Assembly: GCF_003144115.1 (NCBI RefSeq)
Contig: NW_020311999.1
Coordinates: forward strand, 80,239 to 144,238
Length of the DNA stretch: 64,000 bases
Direction: 5' to 3'
Source: Tilletiopsis washingtonensis
Lineage: Eukaryota; Basidiomycota; Exobasidiomycetes; Entylomatales
Shown here piece by piece: positions 32,222 to 44,619 of the stretch. Made by a program: the position numbers and the translations under genes. Below the pieces are notes generated by a model that worked only from the letters and a program-made list of their open reading frames with translations, ran no database searches and had not been told where the DNA came from. The first letter of the stretch is position 1; the number at the start of each line of letters is the position of its first letter.

Positions 32222-33292
32222 CTAGTCGCACACGTTGTACTCGCACTTGTCGCGCTCATGATGCGGATCAGCGCGGCTTTTGCAGTGCTCGCAGTGCTGT
32301 CGGCGGCCGCAGTACTCGAGCTCGAAGTGCTCGCCGTTCCACTCCATGAAGCCCGGCATGAGGAATGCCGTGTCGCGAGGCGCCGGAGAGGGCGCGCCGT
32401 CGTGCTCGAGCGCGACGAGCACGCGAATCTCTCCGGAGGCGACGGCTAGTTGGTCTTCGTCGAGAGGGTCTACCAAGTCGATGGACCATGCCTCGCGGGG
32501 CGAGCCGTGCGGAGCGAGAGTCTCGCAGAGGCGCGTGATGAAATCATGGCAGATGTTGGGACCCACGCCCAGGATGCGCACCGTGGCGTGGTGAGCGGAG
32601 CACTTGGGCCCGCGGCCCACGTAGCAGGCAGCCTGACCATCGAAAGCAAGGGGCATGGCTTCAAGTAGCAGCTTTCTGTCGTTCGGCGTGCTGATGTCGA
32701 GCACGCGCCGCTTGCCAATACCGTGAATGTGGAAGGTCGCTCCCTCGGCAGCGCTCGTATCACCGTCACCTGCGCGGCGAAGGAAGTCGAGCAGGCAGCG
32801 CCGGGCTGTGATGATGGCGCGACCTCGCAGCGTCGAGTCTCGGAGGTCGAAGTTGTGATTGAGCAGCTGGAAGCGACTGACGCCCGGCGGAATGACGGTC
32901 AGGCTCGGCCTTTGACGCTCGTCTTGGAAGGGCGGCATCTCGGCCCACGGCACGGACGGCGTGACTGCACAGCGCTTCGAACTTTTCCAGAAGAGGTGGG
33001 GGTATTCTGTGATGGGCTCGTCGGCGTTCAAGTGCGCGACGGAGGCAGATGTGTTGGGATGCGCATCAGAAGGAGGCGACTTGTCTGAACTGAGCGCGAC
33101 GTCGAGCTCGATCATATCTGCGCCAGCAGAGCGAAGGGTGTCTCCCATTGTCGTGTCCGTCGACTGGGTTGCCGTGGCGGCGCCACGGGTAGATGCGGTG
33201 GAGCTTCGACCGCGCTCGCGGCTGCCACCGCGGAGGTAGGGCGAATGACGCTGCACGGTGATGCCTGAGGCTGGCCCAGTCTTGCGAGGCAT
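32222..33292 (-). CDS. Protein with a C-terminal Cys/His cluster, possibly an old LINE ORF1 relative
   Basis: Single-exon open frame of 356 residues from the ATG at 33292 (an in-frame ATG at 33346 is possible). The centre looks folded (AIITARRCLLDFLRRAGDG, FHIHGIGKRRVLDIS, AHHATVRILGVGPNI). The end reads MPGFMEWNGEHFELEYCGR followed by a CxxC-x6-H-x4-C cluster, and the protein stops 6 residues later. This recalls the zinc-knuckle end of ORF1-type proteins of Tad1-like LINEs, but there is no reverse transcriptase beside it and the frame is intact. It could therefore be a domesticated gene or an unrelated nucleic-acid-binding protein. Low certainty on function. Confidence 0.55.
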   Translation of the reverse strand: MPRKTGPASGITVQRHSPYLRGGSRERGRSSTASTRGAATATQSTDTTMGDTLRSAGADMIELDVALSSDKSPPSDAHPNTSASVAHLNADEPITEYPHLFWKSSKRCAVTPSVPWAEMPPFQDERQRPSLTVIPPGVSRFQLLNHNFDLRDSTLRGRAIITARRCLLDFLRRAGDGDTSAAEGATFHIHGIGKRRVLDISTPNDRKLLLEAMPLAFDGQAACYVGRGPKCSAHHATVRILGVGPNICHDFITRLCETLAPHGSPREAWSIDLVDPLDEDQLAVASGEIRVLVALEHDGAPSPAPRDTAFLMPGFMEWNGEHFELEYCGRRQHCEHCKSRADPHHERDKCEYNVCD

Positions 33293-34548
33293 GGTCTGGC
33301 GATGCGAAGATGTGGTGAAGAGACTGAATGCGAGCCGCGGCACCACGATGATGAGGGTACTGGAGACGGCGGCTCGCTCAGAGCAGATGAGGCAAAAAGG
33401 GGCGAGGTCCGTCTACCCCACATGCGGCGCCTGATGCTGTGAGACAAAGTGGACTGAAGTGAGTAGTCGTGTCTCGCTCGCTCTGGCGTCCCTTCATTCG
33501 TTCTACAAGCGCAGTGTGATGAGAGTTGGAACAGTCTCGTGCTGGAAGGGAGTTTCGGAGTCCGTGAAGCCAGAAGAAAATGATCGACGAGGGCGAGGTG
33601 GCAGGATGAAGGGCAGGAGACGTTACATTCTGAAGAGAAGAAGGGCGTGGTCAGACGTCCGTGAGCACTGAGTATATGCCGGGGGCTCGAGCGGCAATGC
33701 TGCACCTGGGGGCTCGAGCGGCAATGCTGGGGGCTCGAGCGGCAATGCGGGAGGCTCGAGCGGCAATGCGGGGGGCTCGAGCGCCAGCACTCGACTCGAC
33801 TTATCCCCCCCCGCGCTCGACGTGGTGCCGCTATGGCGCGCGGCGCGCCCCTTTGTCGCTGCGCAGCGCCGAGCCCGCCTCTGCTTTTTCACCATATCCA
33901 CCCTATGGCCGCAGCTGCGGCGTCGATCTACTGGACGGGAGCGACTATAAGGTGCGCCGCGTGAGTAACCGTTGCACTCATACTGCGGCGCGTTATGGCC
34001 ACGCTGGAGCGCTGCGTAGTCTCGCTGCCCGTCAGCGCTGCCGCGTCTTGACAGGCCTGGCGATCGCTGTGCGCTATGCGCGCTGTCTGTGAGTAGCGGC
34101 GCCGCAAGGCCTTGCTATGGGAACAGCGTCGTAGGGCACTGCGTCGCTGGTGTATCAGTCGACACCGGGGCGTCGGGTGATCGGCTCTGCGGTTGGGCAA
34201 GCCATGCCGCTTGCCCAGACTTTTTGGCTCCTCTCCCCCGCAGCGCTGTGCGCTCGGGAGTGTCTCCCCTTGCTGTAGACGATCCCTGTGTACTGTACGC
34301 TTGCGAGAGCTGTGTGCTGGCGCCCCTTACGGGCGTCAACGAGGATGGCCGTGGCCTGACCAATCTTGTCATACCTGTGCCATCGGCACCCAGCACCGTC
34401 GCCCACAAAGGTCGGGGGGTGGTGGTGGTAGACAAGTATGGGGGGAGGGGGGGCTCGAGCGCGCCATGTCCCAGTGGAGGGCCGGCGCGCAGGGAGAACA
34501 CAAATATGAGTTTGTATACAGTAATGAAGGACGAGATAACATCAAGGT
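33293..34548. other. Gene-poor region with minisatellite, upstream of tRNA-Val
   Basis: It contains the promoter of the gene at 32222-33292, a minisatellite (33681-33788), and 700 bp of mixed composition with small open frames on both strands that I could not match to anything. Composition is less extreme in GC than the neighbouring genes. Confidence 0.55.
33681..33788. repeat. Minisatellite with a 21-bp GGGGGCTCGAGCGGCAATGC-type unit
   Basis: Five units of about 21 bp (the first 27 bp) with GGCTCGAGCGGCAATGC as core. The last unit is degenerate. A single related GGGGGGCTCGAGCGC string recurs near 34450. Confidence 0.85.
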
Positions 34549-34643
34549 GGCTGGATGGCGCAGCGGCAGCGCGCATGCTTAACAGAATACGGCAGTTCGC
34601 CAATTCACGCATAAGGTCGTCGGTTCGATCCCGGCTCTAGTCA
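34549..34643 (+). tRNA. tRNA-Val(AAC) with a 23-nt intron
   Basis: The acceptor is GGCTGGA pairing TCTAGTC, the D stem is GCGC/GCGC, and the anticodon loop is TTAACAC with a 23-nt intron after A37. The variable loop is AGGTC, the T stem-loop is GTCGG-TTCGATC-CCGGC and the discriminator is A. A T5 Pol III stop follows at 34647-34651. As in the tRNA-Arg genes, pair 27:43 is a mismatch with A43. Confidence 0.85.
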
Positions 34644-34867
34644 ATCTTTTTGCCCTTGCGGCACTTGGACCCCCTTTTTGCCCCCCACGCGTCCGCCGCG
34701 GCCGGCGCTGCACCTGCCTCCGCTCCACCACCTCCTGCACGCCGCCGCATCAGCCACTCGCTCGCCTGCGCCTTGCAGCGCCGCACACTGCCGCGCGGCG
34801 CCTGTCTCTGCGCGTGCCCGGCGTCCCAGGAGACCTCCCGCACCGCTCCACCTCTTCCCGCACAGCC

Positions 34868-35370
34868 ATGGGCAAGCGCAGCAAGTCGACGCGCACGCCG
34901 GGCGCGGGGCGCAAGAAGGAGGTGCTTGACACCGTGTTCACATGTCTGTTCTGCAGCCAGAAGGTGCGTCCCGCACAGGAGCAGCGTGGGGCGGAGCGAT
35001 GTGTGGTGAAGGGGCACGTGGCGCAGGAGCAGTGCGCTGCAGGTCCGGCAAGCTCGAGACGCCCAAGTGCGGGTGTCGACGAGCCACTGTCACGCCGTCT
35101 GCGGCCAGGCGTGCGTCCAGCGAGGAAGCACCTGTCTGTGCCAATCGCTGCATCCTCACCAGGCGCCACTCTCCTGCCGCTTCGATGAACGTGTCGCTGA
35201 CTCTGTGCCAGGCCGTGTCGTGCAAGATCGACGACGCGACGCGCATCGGCTACCTGAGCTGCGGGCGCTGCGGTCAGAAGTTCCAGTGCCAGACGAACCC
35301 CATCATGGCGGCCATCGACGTGTACTCCGAGTGGATCGACGCCACGGAGGAGGTCAACACGGCCGACTGA
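34868..35370 (+). CDS. ELF1: Transcription elongation factor Elf1
   Basis: Small zinc-ribbon factor that binds elongating RNA polymerase II on chromatin. Exons 34868-34963 and 35212-35370 give 84 residues, the usual family length. MGKRSKS opens a basic tail, the ribbon cysteines are CLFC and CGRC, and the family end IDVYSEWIDATEEVN is present. The intron of 248 nt splits the ribbon between its two cysteine pairs. Start and stop are unambiguous. Confidence 0.95.
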
Positions 35371-36106
35371 GTGTAGAGCGGAGATGAGCGAGAGGGTGAG
35401 TGTGCAGGCGGAAGCATGCCGGTGGGTGGGAGCGTGCTGGGCGGGAGTAGATGGCACGAGCGCTGGCAGGCGACGCAGCGGGAGGTACACCGCGTCGAGA
35501 TCGTGCTGGGCGCAAACGTGCTTGACGGCAGCGTACTGCGCAGCAGCTGGCAAGGCTCTGCGGCGGCGTGCAGCGTGCGCAGTGTGGAGCAACAGGCCGA
35601 GAGCTGGCAGCGAGCAACGGCATCGACGCCCGGGTGGAATGCAGCGCCGCTCTCTGCTGGGCCTTAGCGTTGCGCTGTTCGCAGCCACGATGCAGCGCAG
35701 ACCAGCTACTATGTCAGAGAGACGAGAGAGCGTCTGTTCTGCTGCGCAAACGTCGGCACCGAAGTGATGCCACTGGCGTTCGCACGTCGCCTTCGCTGCG
35801 CGGACTGCACGCACCACCCGCGCCGCAAACGACGCTCTCGCTCTCGCTCTAGCACTTGCTTTGATCTGACTTTCATTTTTCATGAGCAGCAGCGGGCCTA
35901 TATCACATCGAGGGAGTGAGGCAGATCGAGCGAGACACGGCAGGAGGGGCAAGGGAGGCACGGGACTGATTTGGTGTTGATGAGCGTCGCGACAACGCTC
36001 GGTGGGGGGTGCAGGAGCGAGGCCGCAGATGTAGTAATGCAGAATGAGACACGAGCAGAATAGGCTGAGACGGCGAGAAGGAGGCAAGCAAGAGGCGGGC
36101 AGAGCA
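35371..36106. other. Convergent spacer between ELF1 and homocitrate synthase
   Basis: About 740 bp, unusually long for a convergent pair in this window. Small open frames without resemblance to proteins. A CTCTCGCTCTCGCTCT tract lies near 35838. No gene supported. Confidence 0.6.
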
Positions 36107-37602
<1,496 letters not shown>

Positions 37603-39320
37603 CGTGACTGGGAGATGGGGTCAGCGGCAAGCTTTGCGGAGGGAGGGATGCGGTCCGGCAGCAAGAGATCGGCCGAGGCGTGCGGTGCGGCAGGAGCATA
37701 TAGCCACACCTGCCGCGCGTAGCCAGCAAGGAGCAGCGCGATCAGGCGGTCTCTGCGATGCAGGCACGCGCGAGCGCCCAACGAGAGCGCGACGTTGTGC
37801 GGCGGCAGCAGCTCCTCGCGCACCCTCCACCTGCGAGCCAAAGGCGATTTGAGGCAGGGCCGCGTGATCCAATTTGCCAGCTATGCGCCTCGACGGAAAG
37901 ATCAGGCCTGGAGAGGCAGACAGCGTCGCAGCCGCGGCGATACGCCCTGGCAGAGATGGGCCAACTGGGGCTGTCGCCGAGGACCGCAGCACGGCAACGA
38001 GCGAGATGGCACTGCCGACGAGCTGTGCTGGTGGCTGTTGCAGTGGTGGCGAATGATCGCTCACATCTCCCTCTCCATCGCGCATGCCTGGCAGCTTGAT
38101 GCCCGACGGCGGCGCGAGCAAGTCGTGTGCGATGTGCGAGAGACGGCGCGCGGCGCGCGACAGATGCTGCGGCAAGCGTGGCATACTTACGCTGGTGAGA
38201 GAGAAAGTCGGAAGAGAGAGAGTCGAGTGTCGGGTGCAGGTCTGATGCGACGATGCGATGCAGGTGTGCGTTGATCGGGCAACGCAGGCGGGCGAGATGG
38301 AGTGTGGGTGTGGGTGGGAAGAAACGAGGCCGGTCGGCGATGCGGCCTGCTGGGCCTCGGGCGGCGGCGGCGGCACCGCACCGCACCGCAGCGGCCGCGC
38401 TCTTTCTGAAAGGCGCCGGCGTGTGACGCGCCGCCGCTCGCTCACCGCCGGCCGGCCGCCGCTCGCCGCCTGCCTTTTTGCCCGCCGCGCGGTGATGCGG
38501 CAGCGCGCGCGGCGCCACCGCCCGCCCGCCACGCCCGCCAGAGTGACTCGGCGCTTGTGGTGCGGCGCACGTGACGTCCAACAAGGCCAATCCCGCCGCG
38601 CCGCATTTGAAATCGAGCCGCGAATACAACAAGCACGGCGCGTCTGTATTCGGCCGGCCTGGTCCTCTCTCGATGCCAGGGGGTGGCATCTTCAGCCCAG
38701 GCCTGCTCTCCCCCTGATGTTGCTGTGATGCGACGTTTGCCGCCAAAATACCATGCATGGAAGTAGACAGGGTGTGACAGACAGCTGAGTGGGAAGGACT
38801 GCTCGGGGCACGCTGGCTGCTGGTCAGGCGGCTGCAACTGGGCTACGCGCGCTGCTGAGGGCCGTCCTTTGAGCGTGCCCTCTCTCCAGCAGCAGCCAAG
38901 TCCTGCCGCTGCAGTCCTCGCATTCGGAGTCTCTTGCTCTCGGCCGAGGAAGCGTGGGAGTGCATCGGGTGCATATCGGGGCCTCCATCGTGCAGCCTAG
39001 GCGCCGTGAGCGGCGGACTTGGCTCGCCAGGGCAGCAGCATGCTCGTCTACACATGCTGGCGACACAGGCCTCAAGGGTGACGCGAGTCATTCATTGCTC
39101 GAGCGCCGTGCAAGTGTGTGTGTGACGGGCCAGGTAGGTACATGGACAGGTCGCCGGCATGCTGTGTGCAGCGCCGGCGGGGCATGGTATGGGAGGGTAA
39201 CAAGTCAGAAGGAGCCGAGCCGGTCGTTAATCCGTCGTTAAGGGGAAAGATGAGGTCGTGTCTATGTTGGAGAAGAGGTGCAGGGTCGCTGCCGCAGCGG
39301 CTGCGTTGGATGGCTGCCCC
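37603..39320. other. Upstream region of homocitrate synthase; no gene supported
   Basis: About 1.7 kb. The homocitrate synthase promoter must lie here, and a GTAAGT-like junction on the minus strand near 38190 may mark an intron in its leader. 38300-38560 is almost pure GC with GGC/GCC runs, and 38850-39250 has more mixed composition. Open frames are not protein-like. Confidence 0.55.
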
Positions 39321-42300
39321 TCAGCTGCCGCCGCTGCCCTCGCGATCCGGGTTGGCGACGAAGAGCTGCGCCTTGGGCACGAGGCCGTGCGTGACGCGCG
39401 CCTTGCTGCGCGGACTCATGGCAGAGTCGCCCGTCGAGGCGCTGCCGCTCGTGGCTGTCGGCGAGGTGCCCTCGTCGGCAGGGCTGGCAAGCGGCGAGGC
39501 GAACAGCTGGCCGTCGGGACTGAGCATGCCGCCCTCGAGACGCTCGCCTGTCGCTTGCCGCTCGCCCGTCGCCTGCCGCTCGAACGCCTGTACACGCTCG
39601 CGCACACTGCCGCGTGCCGGCGGCGGCGGAGCATGTCGCGCCATGGGGCTCAGCGGCGCCGTGAGCTGCGGGTTGGCGCGCGCACGCTTCGTCGTCGCCG
39701 GCGTGATGCTGGGTGCGTCCGAGGCGGTGCGGCGGCGCGATGGCTGGCGCTGCGGCCGCGAGGCGAGTGCCGCTGGCTCGGCCGGCAGATCAGAGAGCAG
39801 GTCGGAGGGCGACTCGACGAGCGCCTTGTACGGCGACGGCGCGCGTGCGACGTCCAGCGGCTGCGACGAAGAAGCAATAGCATACATGCCGTGCACGGTA
39901 TCGACCGACGGCAGCTCCGCCGACGAGTCGTCCTCGAGCACCGTCTGCATGGCGGCCCAGTCGTCCGGGCCCCACACCATGTTGCCCGGCGTCTCCTCGG
40001 CGTCGGACTGCGTGCGTTCGCGGCGCGTGCGCCGCGTGTTGGCGCGCGTCAGGCTCGCCTCGCTCTCGGCCGTGCTCGTGGTGCGCCGGCTGCTGGCGGT
40101 GCGCGTGCGCTGCACCACATCCATGCCCTGCAGCTGCGCCTCGAGCACGGAGCTCGTCGCCGTGCGCACGCTCTGCAGGCTTGCCGCCGAGGCGCCGTAT
40201 GCGTTCGACATGCGAGCCAGCGCCGCAGAATCGCCTGACAGGCGGCCCTGCTCGTCGAGGCGCGCAGCATCGTCTCCGAACGGATCGGCCTCGCGGATGG
40301 CCGAGAGCTCTGGTGCCGGCGCCGGATCGCGGATCGGCTCGTCGGCGCGCGGGCCCGTCAGCATGCGCCCCGAGGCGCTGCGCTCGAGGAAGCCCTGCCC
40401 GACGATGCGGTCCCACCACGTGGCGCTGCGCTTCATGCCAGTCGCCGGACTGGCGCGCGGTCCGGCCGGTCCGCCCTGGCGGCGCGAGTGCGAGGCGTCG
40501 GAGAAGGACACGACACCCTCGTTCGACGACTTGCCGCCAGAGACGGTCGAGTGGTCGTTCGACGGCCCTTCGTCCGAGTGTGCGTCGTCGGACAGCATCG
40601 TGGCGTTGCGCGCCATGCGCGTGCCGACGCCGAGCATGACCTCGTCCTCGAACGGCGACGTGACGTACGTGTCGCCGCCGCCCATGTCGCTGCGCCCGTA
40701 CGTCTCATCGCCGGCGCCGCGGCCCATGTCGCCGAGCGACAGGTCCTCCTCGACGTCGTCGGCATCCAGCTTGCCGCACGAGCGCTCGCGCACGCGCTGC
40801 GGGTAGAAGAGCTCCACGTCGTCGACGTCGTCCACAGCCGAGGCGCGGTGCGATGCGGCGCGTGGATGCCCGTACTCGTCGTACACGTCCTCGTCGGCCA
40901 GCATGTCGAAGCGCTGCGTGCCCGCGGCGCCGCCGCCGAGGCCGATGCCGGTGAGCATGGCGAGACGCTCGCGCAGGTGCGGGCCCGAGCCCTCCATGGC
41001 ATGGCCCACGTTGCCGGCGGTCCACGCTGCGGCTGCATTGGGCCCTCTCGGCGGAGGCGGTCCATAGCCCCATGCGCCGCCCTTCTCCAGCATCTGCACG
41101 TCGTCGTCGCCGCTGAGCAGCCCCGCGCCGCCGTCGCCGGAGCGGTAGTAAGAGCCGCTGCTGCTCTGGCGCCGGCGGTATAGCACGTAAGCGCCGCCGG
41201 CAATGAGCCCAGCGCCGATGAACGCGGCGAGTACGGCGCCAGCCTTGGCGCCCGACGACACGCCGCCCTTGCTGCCGACGTCGGTCGGTCGCCCGGAGCT
41301 CGTAGGCTCGCCAAACGGCCGGCCCTCGCTGGGCGATCCGCCGCCGTCGCCCGCATCGCCCGCGCTCGAGCTCGAGCCGTTGCCGCCCTTGCCCTGCGTG
41401 CTGCCAGACTTGGCCACATCCGGATCCGGCACGTACGTGCTGGCCCAGCTTCCGCCCGTCCACACGCCGTTGCTCATCTGCATGAGCGTGCCGTCAAAGA
41501 CGTGTGCCGTGGTGTCGGCGGCATTGCCGCCCGTCCAGCCAAAGCCGAGCACCACCTGGCGGCCATATGCCACTGCGGCGTGGCCGTAGCGCGCGCTGGG
41601 CCCGCCGGGGCTCAGCACCTCGGTCCAGCACGGCGGCGTGACGCTCCAGTCGAGCACCCAGGCATCGCCGTACGCCTGCGACAGGTCGGCCGAGGCGCCG
41701 CCGTGCATGAAGATGCGCTTGTGCGGCAGGCTCACGGCGACATGTCCGCGACGCGGCGCTGGAATGGCGCTGCTCGAGGTATTGGCTCCCTCGGTGCCAA
41801 TGAGCGACCAGCTGCCGCTGCGCGTCGAGTACGCGGCGACCGAGTCAAAGCCGTGCGCTGAGCCATTGGCGTCGAGGCCGCCAAGCATGAGCAGCGTGCC
41901 GTCGCTCAGCAGCGTGGCTGTGCCGTCGACGAGGCTGGCACTCGGCGCAGCGAGCGACTCGAAGCGAGACGCATCGTCGAGCGCCCACGTCTCGGGCAAG
42001 TACAGACTCGAGCCGTCGTCTTTCTCGCCGCCGACGAGCCAGACGTTGCCCTTGGCATCGGCATCGGCGGCATGGTATATGCGGCGCATGGGCTCGCCCC
42101 AGCCCGGCTCTGCGCGCGTCCAGGCCGCGTCACCGAGGCTTAGCACGTACGCCGAGTCGTTGTTCGTCTGGATCGGCAGCGTGCCGCTGGCGTCGCCGCC
42201 AAACGCGAGCAGGCGGCGCGCGCCGAGCGGCGAGAGCGAGTGGAAGGCGACGGCGGGCGCGCCGCTCGTGTTGAGCGTCTGCCACGGCGCTGCGGCAGGC

Positions 42301-42641
42301 GCAAAGGGCTGTGCGAGGTCGAGGGTGAGCACGTCGGGCGAATTCGGCGCGCCCGTGTAGGTGAAGCCGCCGCCATTGATGCCCTGCGTCTTGCCGCCGT
42401 GCACGACAAAGAGGCTGTCGACGAGCGCGGCGGCCTGGCCCCATCTGCGCGCGACGTGAGTGGTGGATGCGATCAGACGGTGCAGTGCGACTCACCGCGG
42501 AGCGACAGTCGTGGCCGGCGCCGTCTGAGCAGCTGCGCCCGCTGCGAGTGCCAGGCCGCACAGGGCGACGAGGCGGGAGCGTGGCCGCCGCCGGGCCCGC
42601 GGCGGCGCGCAGCTGCTGGGGCCGGCTGCGGCGCCGAACAT
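39321..42641 (-). CDS. Kelch-repeat protein with one transmembrane span and long cytosolic tail
   Basis: Probably a cell-surface or secretory-pathway protein, 1089 residues from exons 42641-42496 and 42444-39321. A hydrophobic leader (LVALCGLALAAGAAAQ, residues about 24-39) looks like a signal peptide. The luminal half has kelch-type blades: LFVVHGGKT, RRLLAFGGD, VWLVGGE, LLMLGGLD, RIFMHGGAS and QVVLGFGW. A Gly/Ser linker leads to a single span (AGAVLAAFIGAGLIAGGAYVLY) followed by RRR. The tail of about 600 residues is disordered, with Ser-rich phosphosite strings and an acidic GPDDWAAMQTVLEDD piece. Kelch/galactose-oxidase-like membrane proteins of this layout are common in fungi, and some act in cell polarity. 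A direct repeat (RQATGE twice) sits near the end. Confidence 0.82.
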
Positions 42642-43286
42642 GGCGTGTGTGCGCAGCGGTGCACGCGGAGTGTGGAGTGCGGATGGGCGAGAGGATGTGC
42701 AGGCGGTGTGAGGGGATGTGAGCGGTGCGGGATGATGGAGGAGAGCAAGAAGGCTGCAGCCGTTGCGCTTGGCCGCTGCAGGTTCACGCGCGCATCCACG
42801 CGGCGCGGCAGCGCAGCGGGAGGCCCGTCAGGAGCAGCGCGCGCGTCAATTTACCCCTATACCGTCCCGATGCAGCAGGTGCCGCTGATGAGGCCCTCGC
42901 CCTCGTGGGAGCGCGCCTGAGCGCAGCCGCCGCCGCAGCAGCACAGACACCGAGCCATCTGCTGCTAAGCATCAGAGCTTCACAAGCATGGCATGAGGCT
43001 GTGGCAGGCGAGCTTGGCGAGGCAGCGAGGAGCGCGGCGGTGCCCGCCTTGGCGCGCAGGAGCTGCTCCCACGCGGATCCGCCTCCACCTGGCGCCGCTG
43101 GCTCGCGCTTACGCCGCGTGGCGGTGGCGCTCCCCGTGCGCCGGTAACATCTACGCGCCCTCGTCCCGACGACGAGCAAGCAGCAAGCAACAAGCAAGGC
43201 GGCGCCACGCAAGAGCAGCCACTCAGCCACGCCGCAGCTCGTCTCGCAACACCGCAGCACGCCGCAGCAGCACACGCACACGCGAC
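42642..43286. promoter_or_regulatory. Divergent promoter region, kelch gene and AlkB gene
   Basis: 645 bp between two divergent starts. It has GC-rich leader sequences on both sides and a slightly more mixed centre around 42850. No gene seen. Confidence 0.6.
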
Positions 43287-44554
43287 ATGGCCGAGCCGCG
43301 CCGCAGCTCGCGCCAGCGCTCGCTCGTCGAGATGCTCGCGCCGCCCAAGCGCAAGGCTGGCGACGGCGATGGCGAGCTCGACGCGCCGGCAGCGCGGAGC
43401 AAGCGTGTGACGATGGGGGTGAAGGCAGAGGACAGCATCAAGGATGAAGAGACATCTGCAGCAGTGAAGCACGAGGACGCCTCTGCGCCGGGCAGCAGCA
43501 GCAGACCCGCCCTCGACGCCCCTCTGGTGCCCGTGACGCGGCGCGAGTTCGTCGAGCGCTACCGCGTCGAGGGGCTAGGCGGCGCCGAGGTGTACTACAT
43601 GTGTGTGGCGCGGCTGTGCATAGCTGAGGCGCTGCTGACTTGCGTGCCCGATGCAGGCCCGACTGGATCGACGAAGCGACGGCAGAGCGCTGGCGCATCG
43701 AGCTTGACGCGCTGCCGCAGTGGTACCGGTGCGTGGTCGCGCTGAGCGGCTGCGGCTGCCCAGATGCTCATTCGGCGATGGCAGCCCGCATCTCACGGTG
43801 TATGGACGCACAATCCAGCAGTCGCGCCACATCGCCGGTACGCCTCGTCGCTGCCGAGGCCCCTGGCGTATGTCTGACTTTGACCTACCGCAGCCTTCTC
43901 GACCACGCCCGGCCTGCCGCTCAAGTATAGGTGTGTCTCTCGGCGCCGTCCACAGCAGCTTCCTGACCCACAAACTGACACATCGCAGCGGCCATCCCGT
44001 CGAGATGCACTCGCCCTTCCCGCCGCTGCTTGCCGACATTGCCGCGCAGCTGGCGACGCCCGAGTGCCTCGGCGCCGACGTGCACTTCAACCACGCCATG
44101 CTCAATCGCTACGAGGACGGCAGCGTGTACATTGGCAAGTGCGTGCCCGGCCGTCGTGCACGCCTCTGCTGCCATGCTGACACTTGCACTCCTCAGGCAC
44201 AGCGACAATGGTGAGGCTGCGCGAAGCAGGCACGTCCCGCATTGGAGCTAATGCACTCCTCTCGCAGTGGAAAATCAAGTCATCGTGACCGTCTCACTCG
44301 GCGCGCCCCGTCTCTGGATCATGCGCGAGCGGGCCCCACGCGGCGCAAAGAAGGACGCTGCTGCCAACGACGAGCTGCTCGAGAAGCGCTGGCGGCTCGC
44401 CTCTGGCAGCGTGCTCGTCATGCAAGGCGACGTACAGCGGCGCTTTACGCATGAGATCCCGCGCGAGCCAAAGAAGAGCGCGGGATGGGAGCGACCGCGC
44501 ATCTCCATCACGTTCCGACAGCTCGTCTATCCTGATGCACCGACGAAGCGATGA
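43287..44554 (+). CDS. AlkB-like 2-oxoglutarate/Fe(II) dioxygenase
   Basis: Oxidative demethylase of alkylated nucleic acids, closest in layout to ALKBH2/3. Seven exons (43287-43600, 43657-43728, 43764-43837, 43894-43930, 43989-44138, 44197-44210, 44268-44554) give 315 residues. A basic, Ser-rich N-terminus with KRK leads into the core: LTVYGRT, FNHAMLNRYEDGSVYIGKHSDN with the His-x-Asp iron ligands, VTVSLGAPRLW, the late iron His in RRFTHEIP, and RISITFR with the arginines that bind 2-oxoglutarate. The iron-binding HSD triplet sits in a 14-nt exon. This short exon is required to keep the frame. Confidence 0.9.
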
Positions 44555-44619
44555 CGGACCACGCGCGGCTCTCTCCAGTGATCCGGCACTCTGCACCCTT
44601 GTACTTGTATGCTCTCCAT

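Noticed and set aside
34089-34300. Small plus-strand open frame with an Asp-Thr-Gly-Ala-Ser string, as in retroelement-type aspartic proteases
   Set aside because: A five-residue match in GC-rich sequence is weak, and no other retroelement part or terminal repeat was recognised around it.
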